Source: Solwaraspora sp. WMMD792
GTDB lineage: Bacteria > Actinomycetota > Actinomycetes > Mycobacteriales > Micromonosporaceae
NCBI RefSeq assembly: GCF_029626105.1
Contig: NZ_JARUBH010000008.1
Coordinates: 1 to 32,290, forward strand
Reading direction: 5' to 3'
DNA length: 32,290 nt
Shown here: one piece after another, positions 21,325-29,471 of the stretch
Position numbering within the stretch: the stretch's first letter is position 1
Layout of the letters: the number at the start of each line of letters is the position of its first letter
Translations under genes and position numbers: made by a program
Notes under the pieces: generated by a model
Seen by the model: only the letters and a program-made list of their open reading frames with translations
Told to the model about the DNA's origin: nothing
The model's database searches: none

Positions 21325-21624
21325 TCATCGCTCCTCGTCGGTCGCGTCGACGGCCGCGCGGACAAGGCAGTCCTTCGCCTCGACCGCCCGGCGAATCGCG
21401 GTGGTCAGCTCCGGACCGTCCGGGAGGTCCGCGACGAGGTCGAGCACCGCGCTGCCGATGCGGGCAGATACGGCGGCCAGCGGTGGCGGCAGGTGCGACC
21501 AGGCAAGGTGCCGGGCGATCTGGACGGTCGACCGGTGTCGGCCGGTCAGCGCGGCCTCGATGCCGGCGCGGGTGCCGGCCGCCGCCTGCAGCGGATCGGC
21601 TGGATCGGTCGGGGTCTGTGGCAC
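21325..21624 (-). CDS. Acb2/Tad1-hairpin-like small protein
   Basis: A 99-residue protein from GTG 21624 with AGGAGA 8 nt upstream. Residues 45-92 form a helical hairpin: H-L-P-P-P-L-A-A-V-S-A-R-I, A-V-L-D-L-V-A-D-L-P-D-G-P-E-L-T-T-A-I-R-R-A-V-E-A-K-D-C-L-V-R-A-A. This follows a recalled pattern (H-L-P-x-x-L ... L-P-D-G-x-E ... L-x-x-L-x-E-A-K-D-x-x-V-R-A) of phage proteins grouped with the Acb2/Tad1 hairpin domain, some of which bind cyclic oligonucleotides to block CBASS or Thoeris defence. Whether this member binds signals is not known. It lies among the lysis genes. Confidence 0.5.
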   Translation of the reverse strand: MPQTPTDPADPLQAAAGTRAGIEAALTGRHRSTVQIARHLAWSHLPPPLAAVSARIGSAVLDLVADLPDGPELTTAIRRAVEAKDCLVRAAVDATDEER

Positions 21625-21649
21625 GAGGGTCTCCTATCTTTCACCGGCT

Positions 21650-22144
21650 CTATGCCGGCGATGGGCGGGCAAGGTGCAACTGTGCGGTCAGGTCCTCGAC
21701 CTGGCCGCGCAGCTGCAGGATCGTGGCGTCGCGGGCGGCCAGGACCTCACGAAGCCGGTCCCGGTCGCCTTGGGTCCGGCGTAGCTCGTCGGCCAGGCCC
21801 GCCTCAGCGGTCGCCAGTTGCGCCAGCCGTGACTCCAGGTCGGTCACCCGCTGGCGAAGCCTCTCCTCTTCAGCACTGGTGAGCCGCAACGCCTCACGCA
21901 GGTCGGTGATCTGGCTCCGGGCCCGGTCCAGCGCGTCTCGCAGGTCACTTGTCAGCTGCTGGTAGACGTCCTGGCTGATCCGGGTCGTCTCGGCCTGCAG
22001 GTGCTTCGCCTGGGCGGCGGCGTGCTGGGCCTGGGCCTGGCGGAGCCGGCGGCCGACCATTGCGCCGGCGGCCGGCCCGCCGACCGCGGCGCCGAGCACC
22101 GCCGCGCCGGCGCCGACCAGCGCGGTGAGTAGGCCTGGGTCCAT
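21650..22144 (-). CDS. Membrane-anchored coiled-coil protein in lysis cassette
   Basis: A 164-residue protein whose ATG 22144 overlaps the endolysin stop (TGATG). Residues 4-32 are a G/A-rich hydrophobic span (L-L-T-A-L-V-G-A-G-A-A-V-L-G-A). Residues 35-155 are one long coiled coil, rich in L, R, E, Q heptads (E-E-E-R-L-R-Q-R-V-T-D-L-E-S-R-L). The layout resembles a spanin-like or holin-associated protein, although the host has no outer membrane unless mycolic acids are present, so a spanin role is uncertain. Confidence 0.6.
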   Translation of the reverse strand: MDPGLLTALVGAGAAVLGAAVGGPAAGAMVGRRLRQAQAQHAAAQAKHLQAETTRISQDVYQQLTSDLRDALDRARSQITDLREALRLTSAEEERLRQRVTDLESRLAQLATAEAGLADELRRTQGDRDRLREVLAARDATILQLRGQVEDLTAQLHLARPSPA

Positions 22145-23004
22145 CAGTTGGTGGCGAGCAGCGCCCGGCCGAGCGCGGCGGCGCGCTCCTCGCCGAGGAC
22201 CGCGACCAGGGCGGTCGCCGCTTCCTCCGGTGGCCGGGCGGCGAGCCCGGTCAGCACCCCGGCGATGATGGCGTCCTCGTCGACCCAGTCCCGGCCGAGC
22301 GCCTCCCGCACCTCCACCCGCAGGGTTGCGACGTCACGAACCGCTCTCGCGGCATCAGCGGCGGCACCACGGGCCGCCGTGTGCAGCGCCGGCCCATCCT
22401 TGGGGTAAATCCAGCCGTTGACCGCGATAGCGATCCTGCGGAGGTCTTCCTCACTGATCACGTCATCTCCTTCGACGATTTGCTTCGCCCTGGCCACGAT
22501 CGCCGGCTTCTGGGCAACGATCGCCGGCCCCGGGCATTGGCTGTGTCCCCAGTCGTATCCGTTCTCGGCGCCCATGCTGTGGTGGCCGAGACCGCGGCCG
22601 TCAGGGGACGACGCGATCTGCAGCCGCACACCGTGCTCGGTGTGGGCACGGGCCAACAGCTGGGCGTTCGACTCCAGTTGCGGCGGGGTCAGCGGGTCCG
22701 GCAGGAAGCCTTCGTTCTCGATGCTGAGCCAGGTGCGGTTGCCGGCCCGCTGGGTCCATGCCCGGATGTCGGTGTCGACCATCTGTGCGATCCGGCCGTC
22801 CTTGGCCACGATGAAGTGCGACGACACCCGCGACGCCGGGTTGCGCTGCCAGGTGATGGTGCCGTCGAAGTATCCGGCGGCGATGTGCACCACGACGCCG
22901 TGATGCGCGTCCAGGCGGTCCGCCGGCTCGTCGGGTTTGCCGGTGCCGTTGCCGCTGTTCACGGTAGGGCCACGCCAGGTGGCGAGGTCTGTCCATCTGG
23001 CCAA
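22144..23004 (-). CDS. Endolysin: N-acetylmuramoyl-L-alanine amidase (Amidase_2/PGRP)
   Basis: A 286-residue zinc amidase that cuts the amide between muramic acid and L-alanine of peptidoglycan. Start is TTG 23004, nine nt after GGGAGG and just past the preceding stop. The catalytic domain (about 20-175) has V-V-V-H-I-A-A-G (His40), S-S-H-F-I-V-A-K-D-G-R-I-A-Q-M-V, S-I-E-N-E-G, L-G-H-H-S-M-G (His141/142) and H-S-Q-C-P-G (Cys157), the zinc ligands of the T7-lysozyme type. Residues 175-286 are a helical region, V-I-S-E-E-D-L-R-R-I-A-I-A-V-N-G and a repeat-like E-A-L-G-R, perhaps for wall binding or oligomerisation. No signal peptide, so it needs the holin. Confidence 0.9.
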   Translation of the reverse strand: MARWTDLATWRGPTVNSGNGTGKPDEPADRLDAHHGVVVHIAAGYFDGTITWQRNPASRVSSHFIVAKDGRIAQMVDTDIRAWTQRAGNRTWLSIENEGFLPDPLTPPQLESNAQLLARAHTEHGVRLQIASSPDGRGLGHHSMGAENGYDWGHSQCPGPAIVAQKPAIVARAKQIVEGDDVISEEDLRRIAIAVNGWIYPKDGPALHTAARGAAADAARAVRDVATLRVEVREALGRDWVDEDAIIAGVLTGLAARPPEEAATALVAVLGEERAAALGRALLATN

Positions 23005-23005
23005 T

Positions 23006-23110
23006 TCAGGACACCTCCGGGAAGTCGTCGTCCCAGCCTGCTGCGTAGGCGAGCAGCCCGCCGACCAGGCCGACCAGCGCGGCGGCGGCGAGCACGATGA
23101 GCAGAGCCAT
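23006..23110 (-). CDS. 34-residue single-span membrane peptide
   Basis: From ATG 23110 with AGAGAGGA upstream: M-A-L-L-I-V-L-A-A-A-A-L-V-G-L-V-G-G-L-L then an acidic tail W-D-D-D-F-P-E-V-S. Too short for common gene finders. It lies between a tail protein and endolysin, and its end carries the endolysin ribosome site, so the two are coupled. A small holin, antiholin or holin accessory are all possible. Confidence 0.6.
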   Translation of the reverse strand: MALLIVLAAAALVGLVGGLLAYAAGWDDDFPEVS

Positions 23111-23121
23111 GTCATTCCTCT

Positions 23122-23610
23122 CTACAGTGGCCGGCGGTAGTGGACATACAGCGCCGATGCCGCCTGGTTGGTGCCGGATTGCACGTCGAGCGGGGTGGCC
23201 GTGGCCTGCCGGACACGGACCTCCACGTAGTCGCCGGTCTCCATGCGCAGCAGCGGCGCGTGCGCCACCGACAGTGCCGTGTCCGACGTCGCCGGCCAGA
23301 TGACTTCCCGCGAGCCGAGGACCGACACGCCGTTGAGCCACAGCCAGGCCAGGCGTCGGTCGGCGACGTACGGCTCCCACATGATGTGGCCGGAGACCTC
23401 GTACCAGCCGTCGACCTGGCACGTGTATCGGGTCGGCTCGCCGGAGTCCCAGCCGCCGTGCGTGTCCAGCTCCGCCACGTCCCATTCGACGCTCGTATCA
23501 GTGGACGCCAGGATCTCCTGCGCGGACGACATCCGCAGGACGGCGGCCGGCGGGTCGACCAGGGTCGCCAGGTCGTCGCCGGTGACGATCTGGCCGTCGG
23601 CGATGGTCAT
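23122..23610 (-). CDS. Minor tail protein with C1q-like jelly-roll
   Basis: A 162-residue protein from ATG 23610, overlapping the large minor tail gene as ATGA. Residues 1-35 are an N-terminal attachment segment (T-I-A-D-G-Q-I-V-T-G-D-D-L-A-T-L). Residues 40-162 follow the C1q/TNF beta-sandwich pattern: V-E-W-D-V-A-E-L-D-T-H-G-G-W, Y-T-C-Q-V-D-G-W-Y-E-V-S-G-H-I-M-W, R-L-A-W-L-W-L-N-G, D-Y-V-E-V-R-V-R-Q, A-L-Y-V-H-Y. Such trimeric heads occur at tips of actinophage tail fibres and can bind host surface glycans. Probably part of the receptor-binding baseplate. Confidence 0.75.
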   Translation of the reverse strand: MTIADGQIVTGDDLATLVDPPAAVLRMSSAQEILASTDTSVEWDVAELDTHGGWDSGEPTRYTCQVDGWYEVSGHIMWEPYVADRRLAWLWLNGVSVLGSREVIWPATSDTALSVAHAPLLRMETGDYVEVRVRQATATPLDVQSGTNQAASALYVHYRRPL

Positions 23611-26264
23611 CGGGCGAGCCTCCACGGCGCTACGGGCCGGACCGGTGATCCGGCCAGGATGGTCTTGACCACGCCGTTGACCGGGGTGGCCGCGATGGTG
23701 AACGTCTGCCGGCCCGGCTCGAACAGTTCGGCGTCGTCGATGTAGGTCAGCACCCCCGACGTCGGGGTGCCGGTCAACCGGACCCGACCGGAGACCCGCG
23801 CCGCCGACGCCGGCGGGGACGAGGTCGCGGTGAGCTGGGTCCACGTGTCGGCGATGACGCCGGCCGTCACCGTGGTGGTGCCCAGCAGACCGCCGCCGTC
23901 GTCATACCACAGGATCTGCATGTCGATGACACGCGTCGACGCGCACCGCACCCACGCCGACCAGGTCCACGCGTACGCGCCGTCCAGGGCGTGCACCGGG
24001 ATGACATCGGTGGCGGCGATCGCCTCGGCGCTGACCCCGTCGGGAGTCAGCAGCAGCGACGCCGACCCGGTGTGCGCCTGCGCGGTCGACCGGCCGACGG
24101 TGCCGCCGGTGCCGGACCAGCCCGACGCGTCAACCTCGAACGTTCCGTTGGGGTTGACGGGACCGGCCTGGGCGCAGCTGGTGGCGGTCAACCGCACCCC
24201 GGACACCAGCACCTCCATCGGGTAGTCCGGCGGCCGGACGGTCCACAGCGATCGGTTCCCGGCGGCTCTCGCCACCGGCAGCGCCGTGTCGACCCCGGCG
24301 TCGACGTCGGCGGTGGTCACCGATCCGCGGGTGCCCGTGCGGGTCGTTGACGCCAGCACACCGACCCGGTACAGCGCGGCGGGGCTCGTCGACCACGTGA
24401 TCCGCAGCGACGACAGGTCGAACTCCTCCGCGTAGCCCTCGACGATCTGCTCGACCGGGTCCGGCGGCAGCCCGAACGCGTCCAGGCCCTGCAGCTGGAC
24501 CAGGTCACCGACGTCGACGGCGGCGGCCGCGTCGCGGGCGGTGTCGTCCCACGCCAGCGACGTCAGATCCACCGGGATCTGCGGGAACCGGGTCTCGTCG
24601 ATCGTGCCGGCCGACAGCATCCACCACGCCGCCGACTCCAGCTCGGCCGCGTCGGCGACGTTGCGGTCCAGCTCGACCGGCATCCGGCCGACCCCGTCCG
24701 GATCGTCCGTCGGATCCTGCACGTTCAGCGCACCTGTCTCCTGGACGATGCGTGTCTCGGCGCCGGCCGTGCTCCGCAGGGTGACGTCGTTGACGATCAG
24801 CTTGTCGTCGTCGACCGGCGTCAACGGGGACGCCAGCCGACCGGACCCGTGCGCCAGCACCAACGGCGTCTGGTTGTACAGGGTGGACCGCAGCCGCATC
24901 ACCAGCGCCCGGGTGCCGCGCGCCTCGGTGAGGATCGCGTCGTCCGCGTCCGCGCACTCCTGCAGCAACTCCAGCACCGACAACCGCCGCTGCGGACCCA
25001 TCGGCGCCGACGACGCGGCGTCACCGATCAGCGAGGAGCCGGGCACCGACTCCTCGGCGCAGAGCCGCTCGAACCGGTCCCCGGCGGTCTCGCCGGCGTG
25101 GCCGGTGGCAGCTGACACGGTGTCCGAGGTGCCCGGGACCGGTGACCAGATCGCGACGTGCCCCAGCGACGGCATCAGGTCGTCGCCGTTCTCCCGCTCA
25201 CGCGGGTTGAGCACCCACTCCGTGACCTGCCCTACCGTGCCGGCAAGCGTGTCGCTGAAGCTGGCGACGGTCGCGGCCAGCAGGCCGTCCACCCAGACTC
25301 GGATCCGGATGTTGCCGCCGTCCTGGTCACCGTCGACCCGGTAGTGGTGCGGCAGCCCGTCGGCGATCGTGAACGCGGCCCAGCCCGACCCGAAGCTGGT
25401 CAACGCCCGACCATAGAAGACGGTGAGACCCTCAGGAGCGACGTTGGCCTCGTAGCGCATCGTCTCCTCGGACGGATGATCCGTGAACGCGTCGGTCGTC
25501 TCCCACCAGATCGGCGTCCGGGAGTCGGCCTGGTCCCGGGGCTGGGTCATCACCCACTCGACACGCCACCCGGACCCGCCCGCCGGCTGAGGCACCAGGC
25601 CCCGCAGGGTGCCGCCCCGGGACAGATCCACCACCGGCGCGGACCCCGGCCCGACATCACCGGTGCCGAACTCCGGCAGCCCGGCCGGAGGGATCGGCTC
25701 ACCAGTGTTCGGCGCCTCGAACCGGGAGTAGCCGAACGGCCGCGCCGGCGGGCACCCGGGGATCGGTGACCGGGCCAGCGGCGCCCCCGCCGGATCCTCC
25801 AACGGCCAGTAGCCGGCCGGCCCGGTCGCCGGGATCGCACGCCGCAACGCGGACTGCAGCGGCGCGGCCGACACCGTGTGCCGCAGCCCGTACGCGGTGA
25901 CCTCCACCCACCGCACCGACGCGGTCAGATCCCACTGCGCCGGCCACTCCAGCACATCGCCGACGAACCGCACCGGCGCGGTGGTCAGCTGCGGCACGGT
26001 GACCCGGATCGGCACCCGCCGACCGATCACCCCGAACAGATCCGAGCGCGGATTGCGCCGCGAATAGCGGCCCACCACGCCCGCCGCGACCCGCGACGCA
26101 CCGTTGTTGATCATCAAAGTGCAGGTCGCCGCATCCGGCTCGCCGCCCTCGTTCTGCGTGCCCCGGGTGATCCGCACCTTCCGCTTGTTGAACACATCCG
26201 CCGAGATGTCATGCCACTCGCCGGCGTAGAACAGCTCAGTGACCGGCGTGAAACGGGTGCTCAC
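23607..26264 (-). CDS. Large minor tail protein with LamG-like and CBM-like domains
   Basis: An 885-residue baseplate protein from GTG 26264 (GTGA overlap with tape measure). Residues 1-140 look like a distal tail/hub domain (L-F-Y-A-G-E-W-H-D-I, V-E-V-T-A-Y-G-L). Residues about 148-395 are a LamG-like jelly-roll insertion (P-A-G-Y-W-P-L-E-D-P-A-G at its start; R-I-R-V-W-V-D-G-L-L-A-A-T; G-H-V-A-I-W). Residues 400-690 return to the hub fold. About 705-850 are a CBM4/9-like module (N-P-N-G-T-F-E-V-D-A-S-G-W ... H-T-G-S-A-S-L-L-L ... I-D-D-A-E-L). The gene is intact. LamG plus CBM suggests binding of host-surface carbohydrate. Confidence 0.82.
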   Translation of the reverse strand: MSTRFTPVTELFYAGEWHDISADVFNKRKVRITRGTQNEGGEPDAATCTLMINNGASRVAAGVVGRYSRRNPRSDLFGVIGRRVPIRVTVPQLTTAPVRFVGDVLEWPAQWDLTASVRWVEVTAYGLRHTVSAAPLQSALRRAIPATGPAGYWPLEDPAGAPLARSPIPGCPPARPFGYSRFEAPNTGEPIPPAGLPEFGTGDVGPGSAPVVDLSRGGTLRGLVPQPAGGSGWRVEWVMTQPRDQADSRTPIWWETTDAFTDHPSEETMRYEANVAPEGLTVFYGRALTSFGSGWAAFTIADGLPHHYRVDGDQDGGNIRIRVWVDGLLAATVASFSDTLAGTVGQVTEWVLNPRERENGDDLMPSLGHVAIWSPVPGTSDTVSAATGHAGETAGDRFERLCAEESVPGSSLIGDAASSAPMGPQRRLSVLELLQECADADDAILTEARGTRALVMRLRSTLYNQTPLVLAHGSGRLASPLTPVDDDKLIVNDVTLRSTAGAETRIVQETGALNVQDPTDDPDGVGRMPVELDRNVADAAELESAAWWMLSAGTIDETRFPQIPVDLTSLAWDDTARDAAAAVDVGDLVQLQGLDAFGLPPDPVEQIVEGYAEEFDLSSLRITWSTSPAALYRVGVLASTTRTGTRGSVTTADVDAGVDTALPVARAAGNRSLWTVRPPDYPMEVLVSGVRLTATSCAQAGPVNPNGTFEVDASGWSGTGGTVGRSTAQAHTGSASLLLTPDGVSAEAIAATDVIPVHALDGAYAWTWSAWVRCASTRVIDMQILWYDDGGGLLGTTTVTAGVIADTWTQLTATSSPPASAARVSGRVRLTGTPTSGVLTYIDDAELFEPGRQTFTIAATPVNGVVKTILAGSPVRPVAPWRLAR

Positions 26265-28309
26265 CGGGCACCCCGCTGCCCGAACGCCAACTGCACGTTC
26301 CCGCGACCCTTGACCCGCACCAGCTCCCGGATGATCTCCAACAACAGGGCCATCAGTCGGCTGCCGTCGCCCTCGAACAGGACCGTCGTGTCCCCGCCGC
26401 CACCGTCCAGGTCGCGGGCACCGCGCGGCAACGGCACCACCGCCTCGTCGTACCGGCCCTCACCGATCACCGCCAGCCGGCCACCCGGCGTCGCCGGCAC
26501 GATCCCACCATCGGCCAGGTACGGGATGTTCGGCGTCGACAGGGTCACCGACGGGATGTCCAGGCCGAGGACCGACCCACCACCCAACGTCAGCGAGAAG
26601 TTGTTCCACCGGGCGATCAGCCAGTTCAGGGCAGTGCGGAACGCCGTCTTCAGCCCGTCGAACATGCCCCGCGCGCCGCGCGACAATTTGCCGGGGAGTC
26701 CTTTGAAGAATGCAACGAACCGGTCGATCCTCGACTGGATCTCGTTCCACATCGCGACCGCGATCCGGCCGACACCCTTCCAAAAGCCGGAGAAGATGCC
26801 CCACCACGTCTTAAACAAGGCGATAAAGAACTTCCCGATCGTGATCCAAACGGTGGAGAAGACCGTCCACCACAGCTTGGCGAGGGTGATCACGGTATCG
26901 AACAGCCACGTCCAGCCCGTGACGATCCAGTCGACCGCCCACTTCACGACCGCCACGATCGCCGTCCAGATGACCGACCACAGGTCCTGGAACCACGTCG
27001 TCTGCGTCGCGATCCACACGATCACTGCGACCAACAGAGCGACACCGGCGATGATCAGCAGGACGGGGCCGAGGGTCGTCGCCATCACGATGCCCCACGC
27101 GGTCTGCACCGCCGTCCAAATCTTGACCGCGATAACAACGAGCGCGATCGCCGTAGCGAGAATGCCGAGGCCGGTCGCCAACGGCACCACCCAGTCCGAG
27201 TTTTTCTGCAGCCAGCCGAAGGTGGCTTCGATGTACGGCACGGCATCGGCCAGCGTGGTGACCAGGGCCAGTTCGGCCTTCCGGCGGAAGTTGTCGAGTC
27301 GCTGGCTGGCCGAGCCCTCCAGCGCGGCACCGGCCGAGTCGCTCGCCCCGGCCACGGTCTCCAGGCCGTCACCCACCGACGCCATCGACTGCAGAAACTG
27401 CGGGATGTCCGACTTGTTGAGGTCCTCCAACGGCGCGCCGAACAGCGCGATCGCCTGCTCTGCCTGGCTGGTCGGGTCCTTGATGGACGCCAGTCCGCCG
27501 ACGATCTTCTGAAACGCGGCCTGGGCGCGGTCACCACCGGCCAACAGGTCGTTCGACATCTTGTGCGCGTCGAGCCCGATCGACTCGTACGCGGTCTTCG
27601 TCGAGTCGGACATCTCGGTGGCCAGGAGCGTCATCTCTTTGATGGCGTCGCCGGTCTTGTCCAGACCCCACTTGCCCTTGGTCGCGGCGTCGGTCAGCAG
27701 CGCGAACGTCTGCTCACCGCTGAACCCGACCGCACGGAAGAACTGGCTGTACTCGTCGGCGACCTCCAACACGTCCGGCACCAGTGCCTCCGGTACGCGC
27801 CGGCTCGCCGCGGTGATGAGGTCCAGGGCGTGCGTCGCGTCCCGCGCCAGCCCGGACCCGATCAACGTGGAGGCGTACTGCGCGGCCGCTGCGACGTCGA
27901 CGCCCCACGCCGTCGCGTACGCCTGGGTCCGTACGGTCAGGTCCTCCAGCTTCGCGGCGTCCCCGTCCGGCACCAGTCCGGACGACAGCACGGCCCTGGT
28001 CGCGGCCATCGCGTCGGCAGCGCTGGCCGCGAAGCCTCTCCCGTAGACCTCGCCGGCGACATCACCCACCTTCGCCGCGAGCACCGGATCACCCAGCCGG
28101 GCCTCCAGCTGTGCGCGGGCCCGGTCCAGGTCCATCGCGCCGGCGATGCCGACGGCGAGGGTGGCGCCGATCGCGACCGCGCCGATCGCAGCGGACTTCT
28201 TGACCGCCTGCCACGTCCGGTTGAACGTCGACCGGATCGCTTTGGTGCCTTTCTCAACGCCGCCGGCGTCGACGCCGATCTTGACCATGAGGTCCGCCAG
28301 AGTCGCCAC
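26261..28309 (-). CDS. Tape measure protein
   Basis: About 682 residues. GTG 28309 is chosen (GAGGAGGTGA about 5 nt upstream); GTG 28318 is an alternative. It starts V-A-T-L-A-D-L-M-V-K-I-G-V-D, the usual tape-measure N-terminus, with a phage-tail TP901/lambda-type core. Residues 370-530 contain several hydrophobic, Trp-rich segments (L-L-I-I-A-G-V-A-L-L-V-A-V, W-W-T-V-F-S-T-V-W), used for membrane insertion during DNA delivery. The C-terminus has P-Y-L-A-D-G-G-I-V-P and G-R-Y-D-E-A-V-V-P-L, typical endings. At about 0.15 nm per residue, the tail would be near 100 nm. It lies directly between chaperones and minor tail proteins. Confidence 0.93.
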   Translation of the reverse strand: MATLADLMVKIGVDAGGVEKGTKAIRSTFNRTWQAVKKSAAIGAVAIGATLAVGIAGAMDLDRARAQLEARLGDPVLAAKVGDVAGEVYGRGFAASAADAMAATRAVLSSGLVPDGDAAKLEDLTVRTQAYATAWGVDVAAAAQYASTLIGSGLARDATHALDLITAASRRVPEALVPDVLEVADEYSQFFRAVGFSGEQTFALLTDAATKGKWGLDKTGDAIKEMTLLATEMSDSTKTAYESIGLDAHKMSNDLLAGGDRAQAAFQKIVGGLASIKDPTSQAEQAIALFGAPLEDLNKSDIPQFLQSMASVGDGLETVAGASDSAGAALEGSASQRLDNFRRKAELALVTTLADAVPYIEATFGWLQKNSDWVVPLATGLGILATAIALVVIAVKIWTAVQTAWGIVMATTLGPVLLIIAGVALLVAVIVWIATQTTWFQDLWSVIWTAIVAVVKWAVDWIVTGWTWLFDTVITLAKLWWTVFSTVWITIGKFFIALFKTWWGIFSGFWKGVGRIAVAMWNEIQSRIDRFVAFFKGLPGKLSRGARGMFDGLKTAFRTALNWLIARWNNFSLTLGGGSVLGLDIPSVTLSTPNIPYLADGGIVPATPGGRLAVIGEGRYDEAVVPLPRGARDLDGGGGDTTVLFEGDGSRLMALLLEIIRELVRVKGRGNVQLAFGQRGAR

Positions 28310-28676
28310 CCGGGTCACCTCCTCGACGTGTACGGCCGCCCATCTGGGCGTTGAGTTGTTTGATCAGCCGCAGGTGGTCGTGCTCGTCCTGCGGGCCGGC
28401 GGCCGCCTCCGGGCGGTCCCATTCCGGAATGAAGTCCTCCGGCCGGTACCGCTTCCCGCGTTTGCCCCGGTTCGAGTTCGCGATGGTCGACGCCACGATG
28501 GCGGCCTGGATGTCGCCGCGGGCCGGGCCGAGCGGCCCGGTCACCCGCTCGTACGCCATCCACCCGGCGACCTCGCGCGAGTCCATCGCCGCGAGCATCA
28601 CCCCGACCGGCATGCCCAGGGCGAGCGCTAGTCGGTAGCGGAACTGTCGCTCTGGGCGCTGTCGAAATCCGCCGTG
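28254..28676 (-). CDS. Tail assembly chaperone, frameshift extension (gpT-like, DUF4035)
   Basis: About 140 codons in the -1 frame relative to the gpG-like gene, with no good start of their own: F-R-Y-R-L-A-L-A-L-G-M, M-D-S-R-E-V-A-G-W-M-A-Y-E, G-D-I-Q-A-A-I-V-A-S-T-I-A-N and Y-R-P-E-D-F-I-P-E-W-D. This is the conserved DUF4035-type second half of actinophage tail chaperones, normally made as a gpG-T fusion by programmed frameshift. The start coordinate given is only the part of the overlap used for annotation. No classic X-XXY-YYZ heptamer was found in the overlap 28,628-28,690. The C-terminus overlaps the tape measure start. Confidence 0.75.
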   Translation of the reverse strand, partial: HGGFRQRPERQFRYRLALALGMPVGVMLAAMDSREVAGWMAYERVTGPLGPARGDIQAAIVASTIANSNRGKRGKRYRPEDFIPEWDRPEAAAGPQDEHDHLRLIKQLNAQMGGRTRRGGDPGGDSGGPHGQDRRRRRRR

Positions 28677-29023
28677 AGCTCGTCGACGTCGTCGTCGGAC
28701 AGGCCCGCGATCCGCTGGCATGCGTCGTAGATCCGGTCCAACGGCTTCGCGTTCTTCCGCGACAAGGCGGCGATGTCGTCCTCGGTGAACATCTTCCGCC
28801 CGGTGCCGTCGACCGCACACAACACGATCAGCTTCGCGCGGGCGTTGCGCATGTTGACCTTGCGGTCCCGGCCCCGCTGCTGCAGCAGCGACTGCTCGAA
28901 GCTGTCCCGCTCGGCACCACTGATGCTGCGGATGCGGACGGTGCCGCCCCACTCCGGCACGGGCACCTCGTCGAAGGTGCGGTCGGACGCGCCGAGGATC
29001 TGGTCACGGCTCAGGAAAGTCAT
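28628..29023 (-). CDS. Tail assembly chaperone (gpG-like)
   Basis: A 131-residue protein from ATG 29023, with GGGAG 10 nt upstream. It contains V-P-V-P-E-W-G-G-T-V-R-I-R-S-I-S-G-A-E-R-D-S-F-E, the classic N-terminus of actinophage tail chaperones, then L-C-A-V-D-G-T-G-R-K-M-F-T-E-D-D-I-A-A-L. The C-terminus is D/S-rich and ends in a stop overlapped by the gpT-like frame. It binds tape measure and tail-tube subunits during tail assembly and is absent from the virion. Position between major tail protein and tape measure is exactly as expected. Confidence 0.85.
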   Translation of the reverse strand: MTFLSRDQILGASDRTFDEVPVPEWGGTVRIRSISGAERDSFEQSLLQQRGRDRKVNMRNARAKLIVLCAVDGTGRKMFTEDDIAALSRKNAKPLDRIYDACQRIAGLSDDDVDELTADFDSAQSDSSATD

Positions 29024-29029
29024 CGGTCG

Positions 29030-29467
29030 TCAGCTCCCGGTCGGGGTGAGGGTCGGCTTGCCGCTGATCTTGACGGTCAGACTGCGGCCCATCTTGTCGT
29101 CGTACGGGAACTCGTCGCCCAGCTCGGTGAGGATGCCGGCGAGGTCCCACGTGTGTTCGTCTGCCGTGTCCGGCAGGATCACGATCTGGTAGTTCCGCGG
29201 CTGGTCGTCGTCGAAGTCGTCGTCCAGGTCGTGCGTCGCCTCGGTCGGGTCGTAGTTGATCTCAAGGCTGACCTCGCCGCCGTCCTTGAGGCTGCCGACG
29301 AACTGCATCCACCCGTCCGGGCTGTCGTGGGCGGTGACGTCGATCGTCTCCCGCGTCCGCGCCGGCCCGGAAATGCTGGTCACGTTGGCGATGGCGGTGA
29401 ACGCCTCGGTCGGCGTGGCACCGTCCCCGCGCTTGAACTGGGTGCCGAACGCGTCAAGTCCAGACAC
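29030..29467 (-). CDS. Major tail (tube) protein
   Basis: A 145-residue tube subunit from GTG 29467 with GAGGAG 8 nt upstream. Sequence has G-T-Q-F-K-R-G-D-G, T-A-I-A-N-V-T-S-I-S-G-P-A-R-T-R-E-T-I-D-V-T-A-H-D-S-P, W-M-Q-F-V-G-S-L-K-D-G-G-E-V-S-L-E-I-N-Y-D, as in HK97/lambda gpV and TP901-1 tail-tube families (beta-sandwich that hexamerises). An acidic D-D-D-F-D-D-D-Q loop is present. Length and position after the terminator and before the chaperones fit. Confidence 0.88.
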   Translation of the reverse strand: MSGLDAFGTQFKRGDGATPTEAFTAIANVTSISGPARTRETIDVTAHDSPDGWMQFVGSLKDGGEVSLEINYDPTEATHDLDDDFDDDQPRNYQIVILPDTADEHTWDLAGILTELGDEFPYDDKMGRSLTVKISGKPTLTPTGS

Positions 29468-29471
29468 GCTG

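Noticed and set aside
25878-27512. A 544-codon plus-strand frame opposite the tape measure and minor tail genes
   Set aside because: It lies antisense to confidently identified genes, has no ribosome site and has low-complexity content; treated as a shadow frame.
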